In this document: in pieces, positions 22,321 to 33,288 of the stretch
Layout: each line of letters starts with the position of its first letter
Numbering within the stretch: position 1 is the stretch's first letter
Assembly (NCBI GenBank): GCA_034231615.1
Contig: CM067317.1
Coordinates: forward strand, 42,596,011-42,660,010
Origin: Meghimatium bilineatum
Taxonomy: Eukaryota; Mollusca; Gastropoda; Stylommatophora; Philomycidae
Direction: 5' to 3'
Length of the DNA stretch: 64,000 nucleotides
Notes under the pieces: model-generated
What the model was told of the DNA's origin: nothing
Database searches by the model: none
The model's input: only the letters and a program-made list of their open reading frames with translations
Made by a program: the position numbers and the translations under genes

Positions 22321-22924
22321 TTTACCATGAACAATAATGGAATTGTTGGTGGAGCCACGACGTTGGAAGATTCAATGTAAACGATATGCATGTATTTAAA
22401 CGAAGACTTCAACTGGAAAATATGTTAGTGTCATGCTGCTGCGAATTGTGATATAGGATTGCTAGATTTTGGCTAATTTTATTCCATTTCAAAAAATGTG
22501 TACTTTAAAATATGAATAATATTGGCTAAATGAAATTAGTGGTGTAGTGTGTTCGAAATCGGAAAACGTATTGACTAAAGTTGTGAGACGAATAGTTGTA
22601 AGCTTAACGGACATGTCAATAGCTCGTCTACTGTCGTCTGATTTTTTCGTTTTTAAATATCAGTGACCATGTGCATATTGTTTTTGGATTTTTTTTTTTG
22701 TATTTCAGGTCAATTCGCTAATGTATTAAAAGTTAGTAGTTTAGTCACATTTTAGTCATATTTTACCTGCAATTTGACTATATTTACTGTTTACTATATG
22801 GCAACCCTGTGAGTGAGAACAAATATTCGTGGAATGATATGAATTGTGTACTTAGGTAAAATAAAATAATAAATATCTATTTCGAGAATAGACTAAACAG
22901 GATGAAGAATTTTTACAGATTCAC
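22321..22924. other. no gene recognised
   Basis: AT-rich sequence with no assigned feature. Confidence 0.5.
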
Positions 22925-23400
22925 TATACTCGTCTTGTCCTAGCCACAAATGCAGCTACGCGTCGTCTGGAGCCTATGTCTTCTTTTTAATGCCAAATGT
23001 ATTGCATTTGTTGTTGTAATACCGTGTTGTTGTTGTAATATGTCTCTGATGTTATCAATCATGTCTCTGATGTTATCAATCATGTCTCTGATGTTATCAA
23101 TCATGTCTCTGATGTTATCAATCATGTCTCTGATGTTATCAATCATGTCTCTGATGTTATCAATCATGTCTCTGATGTTATCAATCATGTCTCTGATGTT
23201 ATCAATCATGTCTCTGATGTTATCAATCATGTCTCTGATGTTATCAATCATGTCTCTGATGTTATCAATCCATCTGTCTCTAGGTTTTTCTCTCGCTCTT
23301 TACCCAGATATTCTTCTGTTATATCCTACATCTGGAAGGCGATCTAACTCCATTCTCATAAGGTGATCGAACCACTTGATCTGTTGCATTTATATATATT
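22925..23400 (-). mobile_element. LINE-C tail containing an in-frame 21-bp array
   Basis: The minus strand gives WFDHLMRMELDRLPDVGYNR, then ISG, then after one frameshift RAREKPRDRWIDNIRD. MIDNIRD is then repeated ten times, followed by ILQQQHGITTTNAIHLALKR and RHRLQ. The relatives at 52090 and 5845 have a single RKRWIENIK at this place. The 21-bp unit (23039-23272, 11 copies, all but identical) is therefore an amplified piece of the LINE coding sequence. It keeps frame because 21 is a multiple of three. Confidence 0.88.
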
Positions 23401-23825
23401 TGATTCACTTCACATGGGACAATAATTATTGCGGTCGAAATGTGAGTATTTTCAGGGAGGTGTTTAAATAGAAAGGTGCGCTGCAAGAGCAGCAGTTTTG
23501 TAGATATTGTCTGTGTAATTCCAGCAAATTCCACATGAGTGGCTTAATATGACTACTTATCTGAACTAAACAAACAAGCAAAAGAAGTGGTCCTCCAGTG
23601 GATTCCAGACCATTCAGGGAAAAGGAGATAGTAGACCCACTAATAAAGACTGAACATAACTTCCAACAACAGATAAAAAAAAGATTATTTCCAGACATGA
23701 TTACCATCATCAAAAGCACTATAAACATAGAATGCAACTCAATTCACTCATGCTGCCAACAAGACAGTGCTATCTACATGTTTGGAAGAAAGGAACAATC
23801 ATTTTTATATTGAGAAATGTCCCAC

Positions 23826-23985
23826 CAAAGACGGATGTATCGAACCGTCGGCGCAAATAAAACGATGACACAACACATTTCCATTATCTTGAAAACACCC
23901 TGCTGGACATCTAGTACAGCCATTGTCCTGCTACCAGAGAAATCCAACGGGAGTTTGAGAATGTACGCTGAAGACGAAGATTGAG
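23826..23985 (+). mobile_element. SINE-2a copy, fused to LINE sequence
   Basis: AAGACGGATGTATCGAACCG, CGGCGCAAATAAAACGATGA, CACAACACATTTCCATTATC, CTGCTACCAGAGAAATCCAA, CGGGAGTTTGAGAATGTACG and CTGAAGACGAAG. The 3' end runs directly into RNaseH-LINE sequence (TTGAGAACAGGCTACAAAAG), and the junction is included in the 127-bp repeat. Confidence 0.8.
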
Positions 23986-24306
23986 AACAGGCTACAAAAG
24001 AATCAAACAACACAGATGTGTGCCTCTGTGGACAATCTCCAGAAAACAGAACATGTCCTACAAGAGAAATCCAACGGGAGTTTGAGAATGAACGTTAAAG
24101 ACGAAGATTGAGAACAGGTCACAACAGAATCAAACAACACAGATGTGTGCCTCTGCGGACAATCTTCAGAAAACAGAACATGTCCTACAAGAGAAATCCA
24201 ACGGGAGTTTGAGAATGAACGTTAAAGACGAAGATTGAGAACAGGTCACAACAGAATCAAACAACACAGATGTGTACCTCTGCGGACAATCTTCAGAAAA
24301 CAGAAC
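23926..24306. repeat. 127-bp tandem triplication of a SINE-LINE junction
   Basis: Three units with exact period 127: CATGTCCTACAAGAG starts at 24052 and 24179, and the last unit boundary is at 24306. Each unit holds the SINE-2a 3' end plus a LINE segment encoding LRTGHNRIKQHRC ... CLCGQSSENRT in shifted frames. Confidence 0.9.
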
Positions 24307-24470
24307 ATACTTTACAGAACTGTCCAATGTACGACACCACAAGAAGAAAACTATGGCTATCTGAAAGAACTCTTGGTGGATCAACTTTACGACCCTCGTG
24401 ACCACGTTACAATTCATTGATGAAATGCATATCAGCGTCTGAAAGACTAGCTGGAGAACGAGAAAAAAGA
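24240..24470 (+). mobile_element. RNaseH-LINE C-terminal fragment
   Basis: Frames read CGQSSENRT, then after shifts YDTTRRKLW-like text and LVDQLYDPRDHVTIH. It resembles the C-terminal CxCG-xQxxEH-LQ-CP-YDxxRxxxW segment of LINEs, also seen at 56528-56842. The tail GGAGAACGAGAAAAAAGAAA resembles the SINE-2 3' end. Confidence 0.6.
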
Positions 24471-25300
24471 AAAGGCTTTGAGACAGTTGTAGTCTTGGTT
24501 TAAATAAAATGTTAGTGGTACCCTTGGTGGTTATCATGACGAAGAAATAAATAACAAATAAGGTTCCAATAGGTACCAGGGGAGTAAATTCGTCATGTTA
24601 TTAGAGAGGAGGGTTTACCTTACGAAAAAAATAAGAAACGATAATCGCAACGGTTTGGTTGATTTTTTAAAATTTATTCATGTAGTTATTTATTTTTTGT
24701 ATGTGTTCGGTTGGAGACTCCATCAAAACAAGGAGTATGGCGGTGTGTACCCGCGTATATCATTGTTTCATAGTAATGAATGTCATGTTAATTTCATAAA
24801 AAAGGGGAAGAAGGATGTCAACTCCTCAACCGCCCCTCCCTCTCAAACCGTTTACAGGCTTGATAAGGATATCCGAATTAACGCTGATCGTGTGACCTTC
24901 GTTTAAACAGGCCGGGGTGCTAATCCATTTTTTTTTTGTTGTCACTAGTAAGGTCAATACGATTGTTGTTGTCCGACTACAGGTCTGGTGACAGTTTGAT
25001 AAAGAACGATTATTTCCCATGTTAATTATGATATTGTTATTGTTGCAGATGTTCCGCTTGTTTTTTTTTTTAACGATGATGCAACTATTTCCGCGGTTGT
25101 TACGGCTGTTGTTAACAATTACATATTTATTGCCGCTGTTGTTAACAATATTGTCGCTGTTGTTACTGTTGTTGTTAACAATGACATTTATAGCCCCGAA
25201 TTTCCGTCGTTTTTCTCTCTCCTTATTCCATTTCTTATACTTTTGCTGTTTCGGTTTGTTTTTTCTTCAAGTGATTGGTTGGTTGAGTGATTGGTTATTT
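24471..25300. other. no gene; GTT-rich low complexity at 25015-25195
   Basis: A TTGTTGTTA-rich tract gives hydrophobic spurious frames. No motif was recognised. Confidence 0.5.
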
Positions 25301-25452
25301 GGGTGGTTGTTGTGTTAATTGTGTGGTTATTTGTTTGGTTGGTTGGTTGTTTAGTTGGTTGGTTGTGTTGCTGTTTGGTTAATTAGGTAGTTTTTTGGTT
25401 TGGTTTTTTAGTTGGTTGATTGGGTGGTTGTGTTGTTGGTTGGTTTTTCAGT
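25301..25452. repeat. GGTTG/GTTT simple repeat
   Basis: Imperfect GGTT and TGGTTGATT repeats of about 150 bp. Confidence 0.8.
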
Positions 25453-25681
25453 TGTGGATACAGCGATACATGGGCTCATGCCTTTTGACTCAACTCCATT
25501 GTTTGGCTTTGAAGTTATTGAGATTATGTATAATAAATATATTGGTTGCATACGGAATTATATGTCCACATATTCCAACTTTGTAATATTATAGGGTTTC
25601 ATTTCATACAACTTCGGTATGCGAAGATTTTTTAAAAAAAGCACACATCATCTGCTAGCGATCATTGGAAATGTGGGCAGT

Positions 25682-25749
25682 GCACTGAGAGCCCTCCCCC
25701 CCCCCTTCAAGAAGTCTCTCCAGAAGGGGGGGGGTGGTACTCTCAGTGC
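25682..25749. repeat. hairpin with C-run and G-run arms
   Basis: GCACTGAGAG plus a C run (25682-25705) pairs with a G run plus CTCTCAGTGC (25726-25749) across a 20-base loop. Nine or more G on one strand could also form quadruplex DNA. Confidence 0.65.
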
Positions 25750-25992
25750 GGTCCGCGCAGGTCAGCTGAATGCTGCGTTATATGCATCTTTAGCGAAAGT
25801 TAATGTCGTTAAATAATGTATGATTAGTTTCGTTAAATTGTGGACATATCATTCCGTAATGAACCAATATATTTATTCAGTTATTTTCCCTTAAGGAAAT
25901 GCCCTGCAATCTCACGAAGAGGAATATCGGTTTCAACTTAAAAACCAAACTCATTGTTTGCATCGGACTATTTTTTTTTTCAGAAACAGTAA

Positions 25993-26019
25993 TTAATAGC
26001 GCATGTCTTGCGCTATTAA
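25993..26019. repeat. perfect 11-bp hairpin
   Basis: TTAATAGCGCA-TGTCT-TGCGCTATTAA is a perfect stem with a five-base loop. It lies in otherwise unassigned sequence (25750-26499). No T-run follows in either direction that would suggest a terminator in this eukaryotic context. Confidence 0.7.
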
Positions 26020-26510
26020 CCACTTCAATATACCAACCACTTCAATAACACGCAACCATCACTTAAGTTTTCATAATGTCTTTTATAGACAGTTTCCACT
26101 TAAGTTTCGATATCCCGTCAATAAACTAGTTGTCTCAGTCTGAAGTTAATTGCTGTTTGGTTTAAATCAATACCGTGTATTGACCCTGATCGATTTGTCT
26201 GAGTTAACTATGATTATTTAGATGAAATATGTTATATGCAATTTTCCTGTTAGATTTAAGTCTAGCTTTATGTTTGACATTTAACCAGACGTAAAATGTA
26301 GATATTTTAATTTTAAAACAGAGGAACGAGTTAATGTATAGTGTGTACTTTATTAATCACCTTTATAAATGTATTTTGTGATGCATGTGTTTTTGGGTGT
26401 TCTCTTTTCCCCAATTATTGTGTATTCCAGAACAGTACATGACTTACAAAGTTGTGTTTTGATTTGTAAAAGTGAATATAGATGTCTTTAGGATGATACA
26501 TATGAACCCA

Positions 26511-26682
26511 TGCCCCATCCCATATAGGGCCAGTGACCCAAATCCATGCTGAAGTCGGATGTGTCAGACCGAAAGGTGCAGATATCGCAGCAATTCTGTA
26601 ACCCATGACATAATGCATTCCGTTCTAGTGATTACATCCTGCTAATCTGCAGGAGTTTAGAGAACGAACGCAGAAGAAGAAG
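26511..26682 (+). mobile_element. SINE-2b, 5'-truncated, with 11-bp TSD
   Basis: Starts inside the family at CATCCCATATAGGGCCAGTG and ends GAACGCAGAAGAAGAAG. Flanked by ATATGAACCCA at 26500-26510 and 26683-26693. The intact TSD and little divergence point to a fairly recent insertion. 5' truncation shows LINE-type target-primed reverse transcription. Confidence 0.92.
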
Positions 26683-27011
26683 ATATGAACCCAGATCAAT
26701 CGCAATAAAACCTAACAGCAGAATCAGCATTTTTGTGTGATGTTTTTGATTATCTCTGTGCTTTTCGTTAGCCACTTTTTATATAGTTTGTGTCGTCCCT
26801 GCCAACACCGACGCGAACAGACCCATGAAACTTGCAGTTACAAACTTGGTCACTTTGATATCTTGTTGAACGTGACTGAACCTAACATATATATGCCAAC
26901 GGACTGAAATGAACAAGAGAAAAAAACTCACGTAAAAATGCAGATTTTGCTTTCTTGTGCTTCTGTTTTTATTTATTATCTGGTGGTTGCTGGCGCGTAT
27001 AAACACTCGGT

Positions 27012-27812
27012 ATTTATGAGAAGTTATCTCCATAGCCCGGTGATTGTACATTTATGAGAAGTTATCTCCATAGCCCGGTGATTGTACATTTATGAGAAGT
27101 TATCTCCATAGCACGGTGATTGTACATTTATGAGAAGTTATCTCCATAGCACGGTGATTGTACATTTATGAGAAGTTATCTCATTAGCCCGTTGATTGTA
27201 CATTTATGAGAAGTTATCTCCATAGCACGGTGATTGTACATTTATGAGAAGTTATCTCATTAGCCCGGTGATTGTACATTTATGAGAAGTTATCTCATTA
27301 GCCCGGTGATTGTACATTTATGAGAAGTTATCGCCATAGCCCGATGATTGTACATTTATGAGAAGTTATCTATAGCCCGGTGATTGTACATTTATGAGAA
27401 GTTATCTATAGCCCGGTGATTGTACATTTATGAGAAGTTATCTATAGCCCGGTGATTGTACATTTATGAGAAGTTATCTATAGTATAGTCCGGTGATTGT
27501 ACATTTATGAGAAGTTGTCTCCATAGCCCGATGATTGTACATTTATGAGAAGTTATCTATAGCCCGGTGATTGTACATTTATGAGAAGTTATCTATAGCC
27601 CGGTGATTGTACATTTATGAGAAGTTATCTATAGTATAGTCCGGTGATTGTACATTTATGAGAAGTTGTCTCCATAGCCCGGTGATTGTACATTTATGAA
27701 AAGCTATCTCCATAGCCCGTTGATTGTACATTTATGAGAAGTTATCTGCATAACCCGGTGATTGTACATTTATGAGAAGTTATCTGCATAACCCGGTGAT
27801 TGTACATTTATC
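27012..27812. repeat. 38-bp minisatellite
   Basis: About 21 units of ATTTATGAGAAGTTATCTCC + ATAGCCCGGTGATTGTAC. A shorter variant lacking CCA (TCTATAGCCC) and a longer one (CTATAGTATAGTCC, near 27478 and 27629) form a block repeated once. Confidence 0.95.
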
Positions 27813-28869
27813 CCAGGTCACCCATCAATCGTTTCACCGCATTGAGTCATGTAGTTATGTGGACATGGTTACAAGTGGCTAACATTGATACTACTTCCTA
27901 CAATTCACTTTTATGTGATATTATGTCCGCATAGATACTTGGTGGAACATGCCTTCTACAAATACCTAGACCCTATTCTGTTATGAGTATTCAAAGCTTT
28001 TCAGGTTAATGCATGTTGATGGTCTTATGGGTATTACGAAAGCTCTGGTGAAAGTTGTCATTGCACAAAGGAAACAAGAACTCCATCGCTTGTAACTCGC
28101 GATGATTATAACAAACAAAATAAAAATCGTGACCATACAGATATAACACATGTTGGCTAATTGGAAAACAGCATTCTAAAATGACTCAGCACGGTTTTCC
28201 GATGACTTTCTTTGGCATTTATGTTTATACTGTTTGTTGACAGCCAATGAGAATCACGGAAAAACTCAAAAAGACATTTTGGTAAATGCTTTTCAATTAT
28301 TCAACAGGTGTTATAGAACTCGACGTTCACACCTCAATCATCCTCCTGTACTATCTTTCCGTCCATATTGCTGTCACCTCCTACTAAAAATAAATGTGCA
28401 CTTCCGTGTCCTTGTGCAATTGGTAAGTAAATATATGAAAAATATATATACAAATTGTAATATATCAGAGACCGCTAGTTTCCGCGGGACATAGTTTGAG
28501 AACCTCTGTGCTAATGTATTTGTGAAAATTGTACTCTGCTTCCTGGCATGTGGGGCAAGAGTGGCAAATTCTATGAGAGTTAGTGATCAACAGCCAATGA
28601 ATTGATGAATGGAAAGAAATGAACAGATTTAAAACCCATAAATACAACAAGCGATTGCCATCAAAGCGGTTTATTAAACAGAGTTCAAAAAGAGATTAAT
28701 AATGCCTCTACAACAAATATCACAGATGAGCAATTTATAGTACGGGACAAACAAGAAAACAAAGTTATAAATATTACCAGGTTATATTTTCCTATTGAAA
28801 TTAATATGGTTGTAAGACTTTAGTAATCATATTGGCAATGTAAAAACATAATTTGCGGCATTTGAAATT
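27813..28869. other. no gene; R6-like piece at 28205-28275
   Basis: GACAGCCAATGAGAATCACG and AAAACTCAAAAAGAC recall the R6 right arm. Short open frames have no recognisable family. Confidence 0.45.
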
Positions 28870-28870
28870 A

Positions 28871-28960
28871 AGTGCCATGGACACACCTAAGCAATGTTAC
28901 GACATAGACGTCTGTGTGCCATGGACACACCTAAGCAATGTTACGACATAGACGTCTGCA
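28871..28960. repeat. tandem duplication of about 44 bp
   Basis: GTGCCATGGACACACCTAAG + CAATGTTACGACATAGACGT occurs twice in direct succession without a visible mismatch. Confidence 0.9.
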
Positions 28961-29287
28961 TAGACATGGACATAAAGGAAGATTGGATTCTGAAAAATAA
29001 AACACACCCACCCTCAGAGGATGTCCATAAATAACGTCAATATTGTTTTGGGTCAATTTGTGACCTCCCCCCCCCCTTTCAACAACTGCAATAATTCAGG
29101 GACCCCACCCACTAAACAGATTTCTTCAGAAAAAAAAAACCATGAATACTGCATTTATCCCGTCACGACGTTGTAGAGAGTGTACGTGCGACATGTATGA
29201 TACAGGCTGCATTCCCTTGCTGTCGCTACGTCATGTACAGGGTGAGATAAAAAATTAACCCACCGACAGAGAAAAAAAACACGTAGT

Positions 29288-29362
29288 CCTTACTGGAAGT
29301 CGAACTCGGGACCTCACGGACGTGAGACCAACGCCCTACACTCTTGGCCGTGCGCCACGTTT
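29288..29362 (-). mobile_element. tRNA-like SINE head
   Basis: The minus strand reads GGCCAAGAGTGTAGGGCG (A-box region), GTCTCACGTCCGTGAGGTCC (anticodon arm) and CGAGTTCGACTTCC (B box). The anticodon stem pairs but the acceptor stem does not, so it is a SINE head or tRNA pseudogene rather than a working tRNA. Confidence 0.5.
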
Positions 29363-29403
29363 AAGAAATAGCGGGAAAAGCCTGCGCGTTTTTGTTCAGA
29401 CTT

Positions 29404-29760
29404 CATCATCATCATCAGGCGCCATGCCGGCTGGTGTAGGCGGTCATGGCTCTCCACAGCTCTGTCCACAGTATTATGTATCAAAGTCATTGTTCTTTCC
29501 TTGCCGTGCCAGGTTGTCACTGTCTAATATTTTCTCACGTTGTCGCTCTCTGTCCCTGTTGCCTTCAATTTTGCCTGTTGTGACTATGTTCTCTAAACCT
29601 GTCTGTCTCATGAATAGGCCAAAAAAGAAGATCGCCTTTTTCTTATATTGTTGATTAAGGTCCGTTTCGCAATTGACTCTTTCAACACCTCTACATTAGA
29701 TTTTCTGGCAGTCCATAGTATTCTCACCATTCTTCTTTTGAATCACATCTCTGTTGCCTC
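29404..29760 (-). mobile_element. RTE-LINE 3' fragment
   Basis: The minus strand encodes, with shifts, QTGLENIVTTGKIEGNRDRE, a CGQSCGE-like end, and GGCGCCTGATGATGATG at the terminus. It matches 50511-50900 almost throughout (LENIVTTGKIEGNRDRGRQ). Confidence 0.8.
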
Positions 29761-29809
29761 TAACACCTACAAATATCTGATTAAAACAATTTAATTAGTG
29801 TATGAATTA

Positions 29810-29969
29810 CACTTGATGCTAGGGCAATGAGAGTTGTAATTTCTGGCATGACAGCACCGTCGAGTGTTAATTTGCTTCCTACAGAAATTCTCCTATCTAG
29901 GACGCAAATTAACACTCGACGGTGATGTCATGCCAGAAATTACAACTTTCTTTGCCCTAGCATCAAGTG
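29810..29969. repeat. 160-bp near-perfect palindrome at the start of a LINE copy
   Basis: Arms 29810-29875 and 29904-29969 are inverted copies differing at about 3 of 66 positions, with a 28-bp spacer. The right arm is the beginning of the LINE open frame, and the left arm is the same segment reversed. Confidence 0.93.
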
Positions 29970-30487
29970 CATTTAACAGACTGTCTAATATATGGGAGTC
30001 AAAGTCAATCAGCACACGCACGAAAATGCGCTTATTTAATTCCTGCGTTATACCGGTGCTATCATATGGATGTGAGAGCTGGAAAAGCTCTTTATCTTCA
30101 GAAAAGAAATTACGGAGTTTCGAGAACAAATATCTTCGTAGGATAACTAACACCCATTGGAGTGAATTCAAATCGTATGATAAAATCAGAGAAGAGACAC
30201 ATCAAAATTTCATCACAGATGTTATCAGAAAACGCCGTTGGTCCTACATCGGGCATGTCCTACGCTCAGACACCAACAGAATTCACCACCAATCTCTTGA
30301 ATGGATACCTACAGGCAAAAGAGCAAGGGGTAGACCAAAACAAACACTCAGAAGAACAATACTTAGAGAAAGTAAAACAACCAATATTCATACTATTCAA
30401 GAACTACACAGAATAGCTTTGAACAGACAGAATTGGAGAGATCTGACCTCTGCCCTATGCGCTAACTTCAGCGCAAAAGGAAAATGA
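29864..30487 (+). mobile_element. LINE fragment: RT thumb and C-terminal tail, open frame of about 200 codons
   Basis: The plus frame reads FSYLGRKLTLDGDVMPEITT, ASSAFNRLSNIW, then VIPVLSYGCESWKSS, LRSFENKYLRRITNTHW, RKRRWSYIGHVLRSD, TGKRARGRPKQTLRRT and NRQNWRDLTSALCANF. This is the classical non-LTR RT C terminus (YLG-DG, YG-E-W, GH-R, G-RxRGRP, W). It is a different family from the RTE-LINE at 7440. It is uninterrupted to its stop and so relatively young, but 5'-truncated. Confidence 0.9.
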
Positions 30488-30780
30488 ATTAATGAATGAA
30501 TAAAATACTATTGTGTCGTCATTTTTGCAAACACCCCCCCCCCCCCCACCAATCCCCTGCCAAGAACTGTCCGACTTTTTCAGACACCCCCATCCCTAAA
30601 TTGTTATGTTATCTTGGCTTAAGTAAAATATACCTCTTATAGTGAGATACGCTACTTTCAACCTTTAACTTTAATCCAATTTGGTTAAATCATCAGAACT
30701 ATGCACAACAACAAAAATAGTAGAGATTTACCACGATCTCTGGCAGTTTGGCAAATAAAAGTTAGTGTAATTGTTAATGT
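30488..30780. other. poly-C run and R4 copy
   Basis: A run of about 15 C at 30533-30547 is followed by an R4 copy at 30615-30700 (AGTAAAATATACCTCTTATA, TTTAATCCAATTTGGTTAAA). Confidence 0.5.
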
Positions 30781-30789
30781 AGTTGATGG

Positions 30790-31049
30790 AAATCCCCCTT
30801 ATATACTACTCTTAATTTATGTTAACCCCTTATGTTCTACTCTTAAGTTATGTAAACCCCTTATATACTACTTTTCATTAATGGAAAACCCTTTATATAC
30901 TACTCTTAATTTAGGGAAACCCCCTTATATATTATTCTTAATTTATGGAAACCCATTATATACTTCCTCCTAAGTTATGGAAAATTCCTTATATGCTACT
31001 CTTAATTTATGGAAAACCCATTATATACTACTTTTAATTTATATAAACC

Positions 31050-31103
<54 letters not shown>

Positions 31104-31140
31104 TACTTTTAATGTTTGTTAAACCCCATATATACTACTC
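30790..31140. repeat. 31/32-bp minisatellite with embedded (TA)n
   Basis: About 11 units of CTTATATACTACTCTTAATT + TATGGAAACCCC. A pure TA run occupies about 31051-31101 and replaces part of one unit (ATATACTACT), so the microsatellite expanded from inside the minisatellite unit. Confidence 0.9.
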
Positions 31141-31587
31141 TTGAAATGACAGATTCCAGAAAAGATATAAAGAAGGTCACCGAAAACGTCGGTAATAAAA
31201 TAATAATAAGAAACGGTTTTTTATGGCGCTGCGCTGTTAAATATAACACCACAGGTAGCAAGACAGCTTGCACAAAACTAACAGGCTTATAGACTGGCAG
31301 TAAGAACAATTTGCTGCTAATTAGACTTGGCATAAACGAAAATATTCAATGTATGAAAGCAAAGAATGCACACAACAGTTACAATTGGGATAGTCTCGTT
31401 GCGAAGATAGAGACGCAAGACAGCGGCAAACAAACGCCCATGATAGCGGTTTGTTTTGAGCATGGTGACCACCGGGTGTGTATAGGGACAAGTTCTCTGG
31501 ACGGATTCTGGCCGACTACATATATGGTTGCGGGCGTCCACCGTTCAGTGGAAATGGTAAAACATTGATTGTATTAGTTACTAGCGC
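31141..31587. other. no gene recognised
   Basis: An 85-codon plus frame (31311-31568) shows no recognisable domain. No splice or repeat context supports it as a gene. Confidence 0.4.
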
Positions 31588-31740
31588 CGAAGTCGGATGT
31601 GTCGGGCTATTGTTGCATATGAAACGGTAGCACAGAGCATGTCCATTGTCATGATTACATCCTGCTGGAAATCTATTAAGACCATTGTCCTGCTACAAGA
31701 GAGAGCTGGCGGGAATTACAAAACGAACGCAACAAACGGA
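31588..31740 (+). mobile_element. SINE-2a copy
   Basis: GCCGAAGTCGGATGTGTCGG, TGCATATGAAACGGTAGCAC, GATTACATCCTGCTGGAAAT, CATTGTCCTGCTACAAGAGA and GAATTACAAAACGAACGCAA. The GAA tail is reduced to ACAAACGGA. Confidence 0.8.
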
Positions 31741-31929
31741 TAGTGAAGTTTGGATATGTTATCATATATATATACATATACATACACACACATATGCGCG
31801 CGTGTGTGTGTCTATGTTAATGAGACAAAGAGAGAAAGAGTATTAATTTTCATTTGAAGATATCCTCCAGCTTAAATCTATCAGCCTGTGGAGTGTCCAT
31901 ACCATTAAGGAGGGCATCTAAATAAGCTT

Positions 31930-32045
31930 GACAATTGTAGAAAAAAAGGGTTGGGGGATGACAAATGTTGACGTTAGCAATACTGTATTTATACACCATT
32001 CAAGTTATTTGAATTTGAAATTTGTTTCTAAACTGTTGAAAAACT
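31930..32045 (+). repeat. R5 dispersed repeat copy
   Basis: GGGGGATGACAAATGTTGAC, GTTAGCAATACTGTATTTAT and ACACCATTCAAG followed by AATTTGAAATTTG. Matches 330-410 and the reverse of 39095-39180. Confidence 0.55.
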
Positions 32046-32083
32046 TATGTATTATTTTGGTATGTTTGTAATCTTCTTCTTCA

Positions 32084-32236
32084 GCTTTCATTTTCAAACT
32101 CCTGCTTCAATTCTCTCATAGCAGGACCATGGTCCTACTAGAATTCCAGCAGGATGTAGTCCAAAGATTGGAGATGCGTTGTGTCGCAGTTTAATTTGCG
32201 CCAATGGCCCGACACATCCGTCTTCGGCTGAATTTT
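32084..32236 (-). mobile_element. SINE-2a copy
   Basis: Reverse-oriented: the TTCTTCTTC tail, CAAACTCCTGCTTCAATTCT, AGGACCATGGTCCTACTAGA, GCAGGATGTAGTCCAAAGAT, GTTGTGTCGCAGTTTAATTT and GCCAATGGCCCGACACATCC. Nearly full length. Confidence 0.85.
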
Positions 32237-33029
32237 TGTAATCATATTTGTGGACATTTTGTAGTCATTTATCTTTTACATGATTAAGCGGGGGGGGGGG
32301 ACTATGATTTCTTGACAGTTGTTGACATCCGGAGAGGTGACCAAAAATTGTTGACTCATGGGCATTTCCCTACCAGAAGAATATCTCACGTTTGAATTAT
32401 TCCTGTCTGTAATCGTTATTGATTAATTCTTTGATCTCAATCTTCTGTATTTGTGGTAGTAAATACACCAGCACATCAAGAGTAGTATTGTTAGTTTTGA
32501 AGCTTTGGAGAGATCGATATGATTGTGACACAACCAGCTAAAGTGACCACTTCAAAATAAAAATCAAGAGGATCTTACAACGTAACATTCCTTAGGGGAT
32601 CGTACGAAGAATGTTACCGAGTCCCTACTTACTGAAAGAGCCGACAAGCAACCTTGGGCATACTCTGAATAGTCTCTGTGAATTTCTTTCAGATTATACC
32701 GGGTGTCTACAAAGTCATGTGCACTCATTTACGTCGGTGGTGATGTTATATGAATTTGGAGTATTTATTGCAGATCTGTGCTGTATCAGTGCACTGCGAA
32801 TTTATAGACACGTCGTGTACATGCCATGTTAGGAGTATTTCGCTTCTGTTGTGGAAGGTCTAATAAGATGGGGAAATAGTCCCAACTGGCGTGAAGTTTA
32901 TCGTAATTGATGTGGTTATGTGATATTTAATTTAATACTGACACTGTATGTTACAACGGAAATCTAACATCCTCTGTTGCTTGCCGTGGTGGCACGCACT
33001 AATAAATTGTATCCTGTTAACCTCGTGGT
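32237..33029. other. no gene; poly-G run near 32290
   Basis: GCGGGGGGGGGG at about 32288-32299, followed by GTTGTTGACATCCGGAGAGG. No gene recognised. Confidence 0.45.
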
Positions 33030-33124
33030 ATTTTCCTTTTTCTTGTATCTCTGCCTACATCTTACCCGCCTCTCCTGAACTCTACCTCAACGCATGTCCT
33101 TTAATATGTCCACAATATTGTATC

Positions 33125-33288
33125 TTCTTCTTCTTCAGCGTTCATTCTCAAACTCCTGCTGGATCTCCTTTGTATCAGGACCATTGTCCTACTAGATTTC
33201 CAGCAGGATGTAGGCCTAAGAATGGAAATGCGTTGTGTAGCCGTTTTATTTGCGCCAATGGCCCGATACATCCGTCTTCGGCTTATAT
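33125..33288 (-). mobile_element. SINE-2a nested in RTE-LINE
   Basis: TTCTTCTTCTTCAGCGTTCA, CTCAAACTCCTGCTGGATCT, AGGACCATTGTCCTACTAGA, GCAGGATGTAGGCCTAAGAA, TTGTGTAGCCGTTTTATTTG and CGCCAATGGCCCGATACATC. The flanking LINE resumes on both sides. Confidence 0.85.

Noticed and set aside
25993-26019. Rho-independent terminator
   Set aside because: A perfect hairpin but without a following T-run, and the genome is eukaryotic.
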